From Faecalibacillus intestinalis (lineage in GTDB: Bacteria; Bacillota_I; Bacilli_A; Erysipelotrichales; Coprobacillaceae), in NCBI RefSeq assembly GCF_003024685.1, contig NZ_PYLQ01000015.1, forward strand, positions 422 through 64,421: a stretch of 64,000 nt of DNA, in the 5' to 3' direction. Made by a program: the position numbers and the translations under genes. Of the stretch, positions 55,347-62,979 are shown in pieces. Each line of letters opens with the position of its first letter. The first letter of the stretch is position 1. The notes beneath the pieces were generated by a model. It was not told the DNA's origin, made no database searches, and was given only the letters and a program-made list of their open reading frames with translations.

Positions 55347-55846
55347 TTTTTCTCCTTCTTTAAGGAATCCCAAAAATTCCAAAATTCTTTTTTTTGAACA
55401 ATTCCATTTTTACTTAAAATAACATAATCTTCTCCTTGCCAAGTATAAAAGACATCTGTTTCTTTAAAATCATTTTTTAAATAAAATTGTTTTCTTTTTA
55501 TTCTTTGTTCTTTATTAGAAGTATCTTTAATTTTTTCAATATCTACAATAATCTTTTTAGAATCATATTGTTTTGCTAGATCATTAAGAATATAGCTTCC
55601 TATACCTTGATCACGATATTCTTTTTTTACAGCAAGATATAAAATATGCGCTATTTGACTTTGAATACATAAAATAGCAAAACCTACAAGTTGATTTTCT
55701 TGATAATAACCATAAATAGCGCCTAAATGTAATTCATCAAATAATCGAGTTAAATCCATTTGTTCATTTTTTGGAAATGCTTGTTGATAAAGGGTATACA
55801 TTTCTTCTATTTCTGTGCTATGAAAAGCGATTTGTTTTTTTATCAT
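55343..55846 (-). CDS. GNAT-family N-acetyltransferase
   Basis: This 167-aa acetyltransferase has the acetyl-CoA motif LAVKKEYRDQGIGSYIL (about 71-87, with R/Q-x-x-G-x-G fulfilled) and the closing FYLKNDFKETDVFYTW. The target is unknown. It is co-translated with the pentapeptide protein. A terminator separates it from the HAD gene upstream. Confidence 0.88.
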   Translation of the reverse strand: MIKKQIAFHSTEIEEMYTLYQQAFPKNEQMDLTRLFDELHLGAIYGYYQENQLVGFAILCIQSQIAHILYLAVKKEYRDQGIGSYILNDLAKQYDSKKIIVDIEKIKDTSNKEQRIKRKQFYLKNDFKETDVFYTWQGEDYVILSKNGIVQKKEFWNFWDSLKKEKK

Positions 55847-55849
55847 TTT

Positions 55850-55876
55850 AAAAAACTCTTAATTTCTTAAGAGTTT
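55850..55876 (-). terminator. Terminator after the Cof-type HAD gene
   Basis: On the minus strand, AACTCTTAA, loop GAAA, TTAAGAGTT, then TTTT; the 5' arm includes the HAD stop codon. Confidence 0.75.
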
Positions 55877-56690
55877 AAATAAGTCCTTTTTCTTCTAATT
55901 GTTTTAAACAATAAGCAATTCCATTATCATTGTTAGATAAAGTAATGTAGTTTGCTCTTTCTTTTACTTCATCTACAGCATTTTCCATAGCAACACCATA
56001 TCCACAATATTCAATTAATGATAAATCATTATAACCATCACCAAAAGCAACTGTTTCTTCTTGTTTAATTCCTAATTTCTTACATAAAACATCTAAAGAA
56101 GCAGCTTTATCAATTCCATTTGCCATACATTCAATAAAATAAGGATCACTTCTATAAATAGACATTTTACCTTCATAAGGTTTTTTAAAGTCATCTAGAA
56201 TTTGAGCAACATATGCTGGTTCTCCAGTAATTAATACTTTATTGACATCAAAGTTCACTTCTTTTTTAAAATCTTGAACATGTTTAATATTCATTTTTGT
56301 TGTAAAGCTTTCTAATTGAATCCAATGATCTCCTATATCTTCTGTAATGATTTCAGTTGCATTGTATGTAAGCGGAGATAAACCAAAGGCTTTTGCTCGA
56401 TCATACATTTCATGTGCTATTTCACTTGATAATGTTTGTTCATAGACAACTTCATTTGTTTTATAATCTAATACTCTTGCTCCATTGAAAGATAATAAAT
56501 ATCCTCCTACTTGATCTAAAGTTAATTCTTTTGCTTCTTTAAAGATACCAGCTGTTGGTCTTCCAGAAGCTAAAACAATAATAACACCTTTTTGTGCTAA
56601 TTTAATAAGTTCTTGTTTTGTTTCTTCTAAAATATTTTTATTTTTATCTGTTAATGTTCCATCTAAATCTAATGCTATTAATTTATACAT
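55875..56690 (-). CDS. Cof-type HAD-family phosphatase
   Basis: This 271-aa HAD hydrolase (subclass IIB) has motif I DLDGTLTDKN (residues 8-17), motif II LASGRP, Lys in motif III and motif IV GDGYNDLSLIEY. The cap with FDVNKVLITGEP is typical of YidA/Cof sugar or nucleotide phosphatases. It probably clears phosphosugars or PLP-like compounds; the exact substrate is unknown. It is monocistronic. Confidence 0.92.
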   Translation of the reverse strand: MYKLIALDLDGTLTDKNKNILEETKQELIKLAQKGVIIVLASGRPTAGIFKEAKELTLDQVGGYLLSFNGARVLDYKTNEVVYEQTLSSEIAHEMYDRAKAFGLSPLTYNATEIITEDIGDHWIQLESFTTKMNIKHVQDFKKEVNFDVNKVLITGEPAYVAQILDDFKKPYEGKMSIYRSDPYFIECMANGIDKAASLDVLCKKLGIKQEETVAFGDGYNDLSLIEYCGYGVAMENAVDEVKERANYITLSNNDNGIAYCLKQLEEKGLI

Positions 56691-56756
56691 TTTTCTACCT
56701 ACCTTTGCGACTATTATAACAAAGCCTTTATAAAAAACAAAATTATTTCTTAAAAA

Positions 56757-56786
56757 GAAAAAACAATGTTTTCACATTGCTTTTTC
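56757..56786 (-). terminator. Terminator of the HD-domain gene
   Basis: On the minus strand, AAAAAGCAATG, 6-nt loop, CATTGTTTTTTC; it lies between the HD gene and the HAD gene. Confidence 0.75.
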
Positions 56787-56820
56787 ACGCCCCTGCCAAG
56801 GACTTTCATTATAACATATT

Positions 56821-57312
56821 TTATAATTCAAAAATATGATTTAATAGTTCTATTCCTGTTTTTGTTTTAAAAACATTCTTTTTCATTTTTTCGATAGCTT
56901 CTTTAGTTAAATTCGATTCATCACCATTTACTAAAAAGTCAGCTTCTAATAAAATTTGATAATCTAAACCATCTACATCTTTATACGTATGATGATGTCC
57001 TACTAAATAAGCCACACGTTCAATAAAAGCTTTATCTAAAGAATAATTTTTTAAGAAATCTTTTACTAAAGCTGGTCCTTCTTGTTCTTGTAAATATCCT
57101 GCAGAATTTCCATATTTTTCACGACACATTGGACAAGCTATATCATGAACAATAGCAGCTACTTCGAGTATTTCTTGTTCTCTTTTTTCTAAATGCTCTA
57201 ATTTTCCAATAAGACGTGCATATTGATGCACTTTTAAAAAATGAGCAACATCATGTTTGATTTTATTTCCTTGAGTATATAAAATCATGCCTTGTTCAAT
57301 TTCTTCAATCAT
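56821..57312 (-). CDS. HD-domain phosphohydrolase-type protein
   Basis: This 163-aa protein has metal-binding motifs H (HDVAHFLKVHQYARLIG, about 20-36), HD (VHDIACPMC, about 54-62), and H-H (GHHHTYKDVD, about 105-114), plus a late Asp (LEADFLVN). The fold is that of small HD hydrolases (YedJ/nucleotidase-like). A CPMC pair right after HD is unusual and recalls the redox-type partner next door. The start is the ATG behind GGAGAAAGAAA, eight bases before the end of the preceding gene. The substrate is unknown. Confidence 0.85.
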   Translation of the reverse strand: MIEEIEQGMILYTQGNKIKHDVAHFLKVHQYARLIGKLEHLEKREQEILEVAAIVHDIACPMCREKYGNSAGYLQEQEGPALVKDFLKNYSLDKAFIERVAYLVGHHHTYKDVDGLDYQILLEADFLVNGDESNLTKEAIEKMKKNVFKTKTGIELLNHIFEL

Positions 57313-57703
57313 TTTCTTTCTCCATTTGATCAATAAGTTCGATTACTTCTTGAATCATCCCATCACAATGAGGTTTCTTTTGTCCACCATTTTTAGCATT
57401 TTCTTTAAGTAAATCTGCACAATTAATAAGTCCATGATGATTATTAGAAATTGTTTTTATAAATTGGTTCACTTTTGCTGGTGAATCAATTCCTTTTGCT
57501 CCTAAAATCATTAAACCACTGGTAATAGCACCACAGACGCTCCCACATTTCATACCACCGCCAAAGTTACATCCCAAATGATTAGCAAGTTCTTTATTGA
57601 TTCCTAAATCATCGGCATAAACTTCCATAATTGTTTGTGCACAATTATGAACCATGGGTGTAGCATTTCTTAATTCTTTTGCTTTTTCTACATGTTTATT
57701 CAT
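57305..57703 (-). CDS. C_GCAxxG_C_C-family redox-type protein
   Basis: This 132-aa protein belongs to the putative redox-active CGCAxxGCC family. It has NCAQTIMEVYADDLG, GCNFGGGMKCGSVCGAITSGLMILGAKG (C44, C52, C56) and a late CADLL and HCDG Cys. The conserved cysteines may bind a cluster or metal. Function is unproved in the family; members are common in anaerobes. It is translated with the HD-domain protein (8-bp overlap), a conserved-looking pair worth noting. Confidence 0.88.
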   Translation of the reverse strand: MNKHVEKAKELRNATPMVHNCAQTIMEVYADDLGINKELANHLGCNFGGGMKCGSVCGAITSGLMILGAKGIDSPAKVNQFIKTISNNHHGLINCADLLKENAKNGGQKKPHCDGMIQEVIELIDQMEKEND

Positions 57704-57747
57704 CTTTCAAATTCCTTTTCTTTTTATATCTTTATTATAACGAATTT

Positions 57748-58365
57748 TTATTTTGAATAAATCTTTTTTTGCCAACTTCTTTTTTGACAATGTGGACATT
57801 TCATATATCTTGTTCTTCCATAATGCATTGCAAAATAAACTTGTTGATAGCTTGGAATATATTTATGATGACATTTTTGACATTCATAATAGCCTTCTTC
57901 TGTTTCTATTTTTAAAGCAACTGATACACCAATAATCAAAAAGATAAAGCTTAAGATAAACAAGATGATTTTTAATACACTGTTTTCAACAAAATAAACA
58001 GACATAAAAATTAAAATCAAAAAGATACTCGTTGAACCAATGCCAATAACATTTTCATAAAAGAACATTTTCTTTGTTTGTTTTACTTCTTGACCTGCCA
58101 TCATCAATAAATTATCTTCTGCCTTTTGTTGGTAATTTCTTTCTTCGATAAATTCTCCCGTTAACAGCTCATTGACTGAAATATCCAATATTCGACAGAG
58201 TTCTAACATATACATAGGATCTGGTAGACCCTTCCCTCTTTCCCATTTAGAAATTGTACGATCACTAATTCCTAAATAGCTTGCAAGCTTAGCTTGTGTA
58301 AGCTTTTTATCTTTTCTTCTTTGAGCAATAAAATTCCCTATTTTTTCTTGATTCATAACTTTCAC
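57748..58365 (-). CDS. XRE-family regulator with membrane anchor and zinc ribbon
   Basis: This 205-aa protein has an N-terminal helix-turn-helix (about 9-62, LTQAKLASYLGISDRTISKWERGKGLPD) and a linker. Two hydrophobic helices (about 103-121, 128-148) follow, then a C-terminal Cys4 module CQKCHHKYIP...KCPHCQKRSW (about 161-199). Membrane-tethered XRE regulators of this design are usual in Firmicutes and may answer to envelope stress. It is monocistronic, between the CGCAxxGCC pair and MATE. Its target genes are unknown. Confidence 0.85.
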   Translation of the reverse strand: MKVMNQEKIGNFIAQRRKDKKLTQAKLASYLGISDRTISKWERGKGLPDPMYMLELCRILDISVNELLTGEFIEERNYQQKAEDNLLMMAGQEVKQTKKMFFYENVIGIGSTSIFLILIFMSVYFVENSVLKIILFILSFIFLIIGVSVALKIETEEGYYECQKCHHKYIPSYQQVYFAMHYGRTRYMKCPHCQKRSWQKKIYSK

Positions 58366-58420
58366 CTCACTTGCATTTTATGTATATTCATACAAAATGT
58401 AAACAAACGCATCGTAGAGA

Positions 58421-58448
58421 TAAGAAAAGCAGCCTTAATTTGCTGCTT
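58421..58448 (-). terminator. Terminator of the MATE gene
   Basis: On the minus strand, AAGCAGC, 8-nt loop, GCTGCTT, then TTC; the hairpin begins in the last codons. Confidence 0.7.
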
Positions 58449-59793
58449 GATGATGATAAACTTTTGGGCGTACATGAATGAAATAAACAAGTGCTAGTGC
58501 TAACACAGTAACAAACCAACTAATTGGATAAATGATTAATAAATGATCGTATGAGGCAATTGATGGATAAATTGTATATAAGTAAGCAAGTCTTACTCCA
58601 CAAATTCCCGCAACACAAATACCTGCTGGAACACTAGAATAACCAACACCTCTCATTACACTTGAGAAAACTTCAATTGACATGTTAAGGAATTGGAATG
58701 GTAAAATGATTTTCAATCTTGTATAAGCTAAACTAGCTACTGAAACATCTGATGTAAAGAAACTAATAAAGAAATGATCAAAAATTACAAATATCATACA
58801 AGCAACCATTGTTGTTGCTCCCCCTAATAAGAAAGATTGAAGTGTAATCTTTTTACAACGGTCATATTTTTTAGCACTATAATTTTGTCCAATAAATGTA
58901 ACCGCAGCTTGAGCAAATGAACTTAATATATAATAAGCAAAATATTCATAGTTTAAAGCTGCTGAACTGGCTGCAATGGCATCTGAACCTAAAGCATTTA
59001 ATGATGATTGAATACAGACATTCGAAATAGAAAAGACCATGCCTTGTAAACCAGCAGGTACCCCAATTTTTGCAATTCTTTTTAAGATTCGATCATTGAT
59101 TTTTAATTGTTTTAAATCAATTCTTAAAGCATCTGTTTCATGCATTAACCAATAAAGTAACATCATAGAACTAAAGATATTAGAAACAACAGTTCCAATA
59201 GCTACTCCTTCTACAGACATATGTAAAACAACAACAAAGAATAAATTTAAAATAACGTTAATGACTCCACCAATAAATAATGCAATAAGTGGTCTTTGAG
59301 TATCTCCTTTACTTCTTAAAACAGCTGCAGCAAAGTTATAGAGCATGACAAAAGGAACCCCAATAAAATAAATTTTTAAATATACTTCTGCAAGATTAAT
59401 AATATCATCTGGTGTTGACATCAACTCTAAAATAGGTCTTGCGAAAAAGAATCCTACAAACAATAAAACAATTCCAATAATCACCGACATTAAAATTGAA
59501 GTATGTGCTGCAAGTGATGTTCTCTTTTCATCATTTTGTCCTATAAATGATGCAATAACAACATTAGCACCTATTGATAACCCTACAAATGAGTTAACAA
59601 GTAAATTAATGATTGGCCCATTTGCTCCAACGGCAGCTAATGCCCCACTTCCTGCAAAACTTCCGACAACAGCAACATCTGCTGCATTAAATAATTGTTG
59701 TAAAATACTACTTGCTGCTAATGGTAAAGCAAAAAGTATGAGCTTGTTCCAAATAGAACCATTTAACATATCAAATGTTTTCTTTTTCTTCAT
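58435..59793 (-). CDS. MATE-family efflux transporter
   Basis: This 452-aa protein has twelve helices and the MATE pattern: LPLAASSILQQLFNAADVAVVGSFAGSGALAAVG near the start, GLSIGANVVIASFIGQ, LRSKGDTQRPLIA (DTQ loop), and a repeat in the second half FIGQNYSAKKYDRCKK. It expels drugs or cationic compounds using Na+ or H+. The substrate is unknown. It has its own terminator and no linked regulator. Confidence 0.92.
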   Translation of the reverse strand: MKKKKTFDMLNGSIWNKLILFALPLAASSILQQLFNAADVAVVGSFAGSGALAAVGANGPIINLLVNSFVGLSIGANVVIASFIGQNDEKRTSLAAHTSILMSVIIGIVLLFVGFFFARPILELMSTPDDIINLAEVYLKIYFIGVPFVMLYNFAAAVLRSKGDTQRPLIALFIGGVINVILNLFFVVVLHMSVEGVAIGTVVSNIFSSMMLLYWLMHETDALRIDLKQLKINDRILKRIAKIGVPAGLQGMVFSISNVCIQSSLNALGSDAIAASSAALNYEYFAYYILSSFAQAAVTFIGQNYSAKKYDRCKKITLQSFLLGGATTMVACMIFVIFDHFFISFFTSDVSVASLAYTRLKIILPFQFLNMSIEVFSSVMRGVGYSSVPAGICVAGICGVRLAYLYTIYPSIASYDHLLIIYPISWFVTVLALALVYFIHVRPKVYHHQAAN

Positions 59794-59960
59794 ATTATCC
59801 CTCCTGTTTACTATTCTATTTCTTTTAATTCAAGATGTACAATAATAATTGTGTAATCTACTATAACTTAAATGTATAGTGATATTTTATCTTCTTTATT
59901 TTTATTATTCCAATACTTTTATTGTAGATAATATTATGCTTATAAAGCATATTTTAGCAA

Positions 59961-59986
59961 AGAAAAAAGAAATGAAATCATTTCTT
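59961..59986 (-). terminator. Terminator of the HigA-like gene
   Basis: On the minus strand, AAGAAATGA, 2-nt loop, TCATTTCTT, then TTTTCTTT; it overlaps the final codons. Confidence 0.7.
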
Positions 59987-60226
59987 TGTCATACGATATT
60001 GCTTTTCTAAAGTAAGCCAACGTGATGCTTCTACATGAAAAAAAGCTTCTAATTTTTTAGCAATTTCTTCATTAAGTTCACATTCCCCTAAAATAAGTTG
60101 TGTCACTTCATCTAGATTCATATCCATCTTTTGTGCAAAATCGTTATAAGAGATATTTAAAGTTGTAAGTATATCTCGAATATAATATCCCGGTGCATAA
60201 GCAACCGCATTTGTACTTTTGTCCAT
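59978..60226 (-). CDS. Small HigA/VapI-like helix-turn-helix protein, no toxin nearby
   Basis: This 82-aa protein has an XRE HTH (about 13-70) of the HigA type, PGYYIRDILTTLNISYNDFAQKMDMNLDEVTQLILGE, and the typical C-terminal EASRWLTLEKQYR. Most such proteins are antitoxins beside HigB toxins or truncated HigA-like regulators. Here no HigB-like frame is found within 200 bp on either side. The start is the ATG behind GGGTGAAAAAG (a GTG three codons earlier is the alternative). Solitary role unknown. Confidence 0.78.
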   Translation of the reverse strand: MDKSTNAVAYAPGYYIRDILTTLNISYNDFAQKMDMNLDEVTQLILGECELNEEIAKKLEAFFHVEASRWLTLEKQYRMTKK

Positions 60227-60300
60227 CTTTTTCACCCAATATGTATTATATTCTTTCTGTTATTTTGTTGCAATAAATTATTTCCAAGGAAATAATTTAG

Positions 60301-60327
60301 AAAAGAGTCAGAAAAAATCTAACTCTT
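60301..60327 (-). terminator. Terminator of the RlmI-type gene
   Basis: On the minus strand, AAGAGTTAGA, T-rich loop, CTGACTCTT, then TTCT. Confidence 0.6.
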
Positions 60328-61528
60328 AAATAATTTGGAAAATATAGAATTTTAAATAAGATGTTTCTTCCATTGTCCATAAAATAGGATGATCTGCATT
60401 TTGTTGAGTAACAGAAACTTGTTTTAAAACAACGCCTGCTTCACTTGCAGCTTCTCTTAACATTTTTTCAAAATTAGCTGTTTCCATAAAACGTGAACAA
60501 CTACATGTAATAAGATATCCTCCATTTTTTAAAACTTTCATTGCTTGTTTATTGATTCTTTTATAACCATTATAAGCTTTTTGAACAGTTCTTCTTGATT
60601 TCGTAAATGCGGGTGGATCTAAAACAATTATATCAAATTCATTTTCTTTTAATTCATCTAAATAATCAAAGACATCTGCTTGTACAAAATCAATTTTTTC
60701 TTCTAAATGATTAAGTTTAGCATTTTGAAAGCCTTGATCTAATGCTGTTTTAGAAACATCAACAGAAACAACATGACTAGCATTTCCCATAGCAGCATTT
60801 AAGGCAAAACCACCTGTATGACTAAAACAGTCAACGACACGTTTTCCATGAGCAATTTTTCTAAGTAGATAACGATTTGATTTTTGATCTAAAAAATATC
60901 CTGTTTTTTGTCCATTTTCAACATCTACGTGTAATAATAAACCATTTTCATTAATAATTGTTTGTGTAGGTAAATCTTTATTTTTATAATAGCCTTTATA
61001 TTGTTCTAAACCTTCTTTAGTTCTAATTTGGATATCATTTCTTTCATAAATACCTTTAACATCTTCTCCATCTGCTTTTAAGACATCTAAAACAATTTCA
61101 TAAATCATATCTTTAATTTGTTCTAAACCATAAGAACTGATTTGACTTACTAAAATATCATTATAACGATCTATCACAAGTCCAGGTAATAAATCAGCTT
61201 CTCCAAAAATTAAACGACAATTAGATAAATTATCTCCTTCAACAGTTTTTCTAAAATCATAAGCTTGTTGAATTCTCTTTTTAAAAAATTCATGATCAAT
61301 TATTTCTTTTCTATCTTTAGATAAAATACGTACCGTAATATGACTTTTTAAAGAAATAAAACCTGTTCCTAAATATCTTCCTTTATTTGTAACAATATCA
61401 ACAAGTTCACCATTTTTTATTTGAGGATCACATTGTTCTAAATTATTTTTATACATCCACATTTGGCCTTTATCAAGCCAAGTAACACCTTCATCTGAAA
61501 TAATAATCTCTGGATAATTTCTTTCCAT
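60326..61528 (-). CDS. rlmI: RlmI-type 23S rRNA methyltransferase (PUA plus class I SAM domain)
   Basis: This 400-aa protein has a PUA domain near the N-terminus (residues 40-110, VDIVTNKGRYLGTGFISLKSHITVRIL), a central RlmI beta-hairpin part, and a class I methyltransferase core. The core shows ENGQKTGYFLDQKSNR, VVDCFSHTGGFALNAA (SAM loop), and the catalytic segment IIVLDPPAFTKSRR. RlmI methylates C1962 of 23S rRNA. In Firmicutes the orthologue assignment is probable rather than proved. It follows the LiaF-like gene by 14 bp with GGAG as ribosome site. Confidence 0.9.
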   Translation of the reverse strand: MERNYPEIIISDEGVTWLDKGQMWMYKNNLEQCDPQIKNGELVDIVTNKGRYLGTGFISLKSHITVRILSKDRKEIIDHEFFKKRIQQAYDFRKTVEGDNLSNCRLIFGEADLLPGLVIDRYNDILVSQISSYGLEQIKDMIYEIVLDVLKADGEDVKGIYERNDIQIRTKEGLEQYKGYYKNKDLPTQTIINENGLLLHVDVENGQKTGYFLDQKSNRYLLRKIAHGKRVVDCFSHTGGFALNAAMGNASHVVSVDVSKTALDQGFQNAKLNHLEEKIDFVQADVFDYLDELKENEFDIIVLDPPAFTKSRRTVQKAYNGYKRINKQAMKVLKNGGYLITCSCSRFMETANFEKMLREAASEAGVVLKQVSVTQQNADHPILWTMEETSYLKFYIFQII

Positions 61529-61542
61529 TCTATTAACTCCTT

Positions 61543-62160
61543 TTATTTAATATTTATACCACCAAAAATACAACGTGCATTAAGATAAATAACTTTTGTA
61601 TTTTCTATTTTATTTTCTCTTTTATGAAGATCGACACCACCTAAAAAATTAGATGATTGTATTTGAATATTTACATCATCTGGCAAATATAAATCAACCC
61701 CACCAAACAAAGTTGAAATCGTAATGTTTGTTTCCTCATTTAAATAAGCCTTTGATAAATCTAATATCAATCCATTAAAAGTAACATCATAATTTCCACC
61801 TGTATATAACTGATTATCATAAATATTTTGATGAGATTTCTTTTTATTAAAAGTATCTTTAAAAATCATTTTCAATCCTATTAATACAAAGATAACAGGA
61901 ACCACTAATTTCCATGCAAATTGAAAATTTATTAATCCTTGACAATAAAGTAATAAATAGATACCTACAATCAAACCTATGATGTTTCCTGTTTTATCTT
62001 GATCTTTAAATAAACCAAAAAAACAAGGAACAATAATAAATAACGTCCACCATCCATCAAAGAATAAATCTATATTTGTAATATGAAAAGCATTTAGTCC
62101 GATAATAACTCCAATAATGATCAAAATAAAACCTATAACGGTATTTTCAATTTTTTTCAT
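61543..62160 (-). CDS. LiaF-like membrane protein
   Basis: This 205-aa protein has four hydrophobic segments (about 6-25, 32-48, 54-72, 77-95), a polar linker (KKKSHQNIYDNQ), and a beta-rich C-terminal domain GG.DLYLPDDVNIQIQSSNFLGGVDLHK..., ending with FGGINIK. This is the shape of the LiaF / cell-wall-active antibiotic response family. LiaF inhibits the LiaRS envelope-stress system in Bacillus, but no liaRS is present here. The start is the ATG behind GAGGAGAAATTT. It shares a transcript with the RlmI-type gene. Confidence 0.78.
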   Translation of the reverse strand: MKKIENTVIGFILIIIGVIIGLNAFHITNIDLFFDGWWTLFIIVPCFFGLFKDQDKTGNIIGLIVGIYLLLYCQGLINFQFAWKLVVPVIFVLIGLKMIFKDTFNKKKSHQNIYDNQLYTGGNYDVTFNGLILDLSKAYLNEETNITISTLFGGVDLYLPDDVNIQIQSSNFLGGVDLHKRENKIENTKVIYLNARCIFGGINIK

Positions 62161-62214
62161 AAATTTCTCCTCAATTTTCATCATTATAGCATATAAATAG
62201 CATTTTGATTAAAC

Positions 62215-62237
62215 AAAAATAGCACTTATGTGCTATT
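62215..62237 (-). terminator. Terminator of the 92-aa hypothetical gene
   Basis: On the minus strand, AATAGCAC, loop ATAA, GTGCTATT, then TTTG. Confidence 0.75.
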
Positions 62238-62514
62238 AATGAAGTAATTCGATTTCATGAATGAAATCATGTTTTAAGATATCTTTGAATTCATCTGATA
62301 TTTCTTTAGAAGTTTCTTTTTTTAATTCAATAAGAAATATAATTTGATATTCTTCGATTAGGATTGATGAAGGATTATTCTTCATCAAATGTAAAGCAAT
62401 CGATAAATTATCATCATTGATTTTACAATTATGTGATTTACAAATTGCCCCTAACTCCTTTCTTGTCATGGTTTGTAACTTATGATTTAATGCGTTCATA
62501 TCCTTCATATTCAC
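62236..62514 (-). CDS. Hypothetical 92-aa protein, DUF2624/YqfT-like
   Basis: It starts behind AAGGGGTGAATAT and encodes a small helical, soluble protein: NALNHKLQTMTRKELGAICKSHNCKINDDNLSIALHLM. The pattern recalls the Bacillus YqfT (DUF2624) family, which has no known function. The match is by impression only. It sits 57 bp after the yolD-like gene, possibly in the same transcript. Confidence 0.55.
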   Translation of the reverse strand: MNMKDMNALNHKLQTMTRKELGAICKSHNCKINDDNLSIALHLMKNNPSSILIEEYQIIFLIELKKETSKEISDEFKDILKHDFIHEIELLH

Positions 62515-62571
62515 CCCTTCTTTCTTACAAATATTATATCTCTAATAAATAATAGATTCAACGAATATGAC

Positions 62572-62979
62572 CTATTGTTCGATTTCATAAATGTCTTCCA
62601 TTTTAATAATTTGACCATTTTGAAGAGTAATTGTTTTATAAATTGAATCTATCTTTTTTATTCTTTGAATGGTCGTCAAATAATCTCCACCTGATTTTTT
62701 TTGATCTTTTTTGAAGTAAGTAATTTTTATCTTTTCTTTAGTTTCTATAAAATAAAGTAATTTTTGATTTAAAATACTTTTTTTATTTTCATCAAGCTCC
62801 TTTTTATCTTCTGTTAGCCTTTGGGTTTCTTGAATAAGTTGTTTATGTCCTGTAAGAGCAGCAAAAGGAGCAAACTGTGCTGCACGATCTTTTTGAGACA
62901 TATGTTTATACTTTTTAGATTTTTTATAAGGAAGATTTATGATATCACTATAATCATGAATATTTTTTATTGTGGCCAT
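62572..62979 (-). CDS. YolD-like protein
   Basis: This 135-aa protein begins with the YolD signature region YDDIINLPYKKSKKYKHMSQKDRAAQFAPFAALTGHKQLI (here YSDIINLP...), where AAQFAPFAAL is diagnostic. YolD proteins are encoded directly after Y-family polymerases in Bacillus, phages and conjugative elements and are thought to control or assist them. The start overlaps the polymerase stop by one base (TAATG), so the two are co-translated. Confidence 0.88.
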   Translation of the reverse strand: MATIKNIHDYSDIINLPYKKSKKYKHMSQKDRAAQFAPFAALTGHKQLIQETQRLTEDKKELDENKKSILNQKLLYFIETKEKIKITYFKKDQKKSGGDYLTTIQRIKKIDSIYKTITLQNGQIIKMEDIYEIEQ

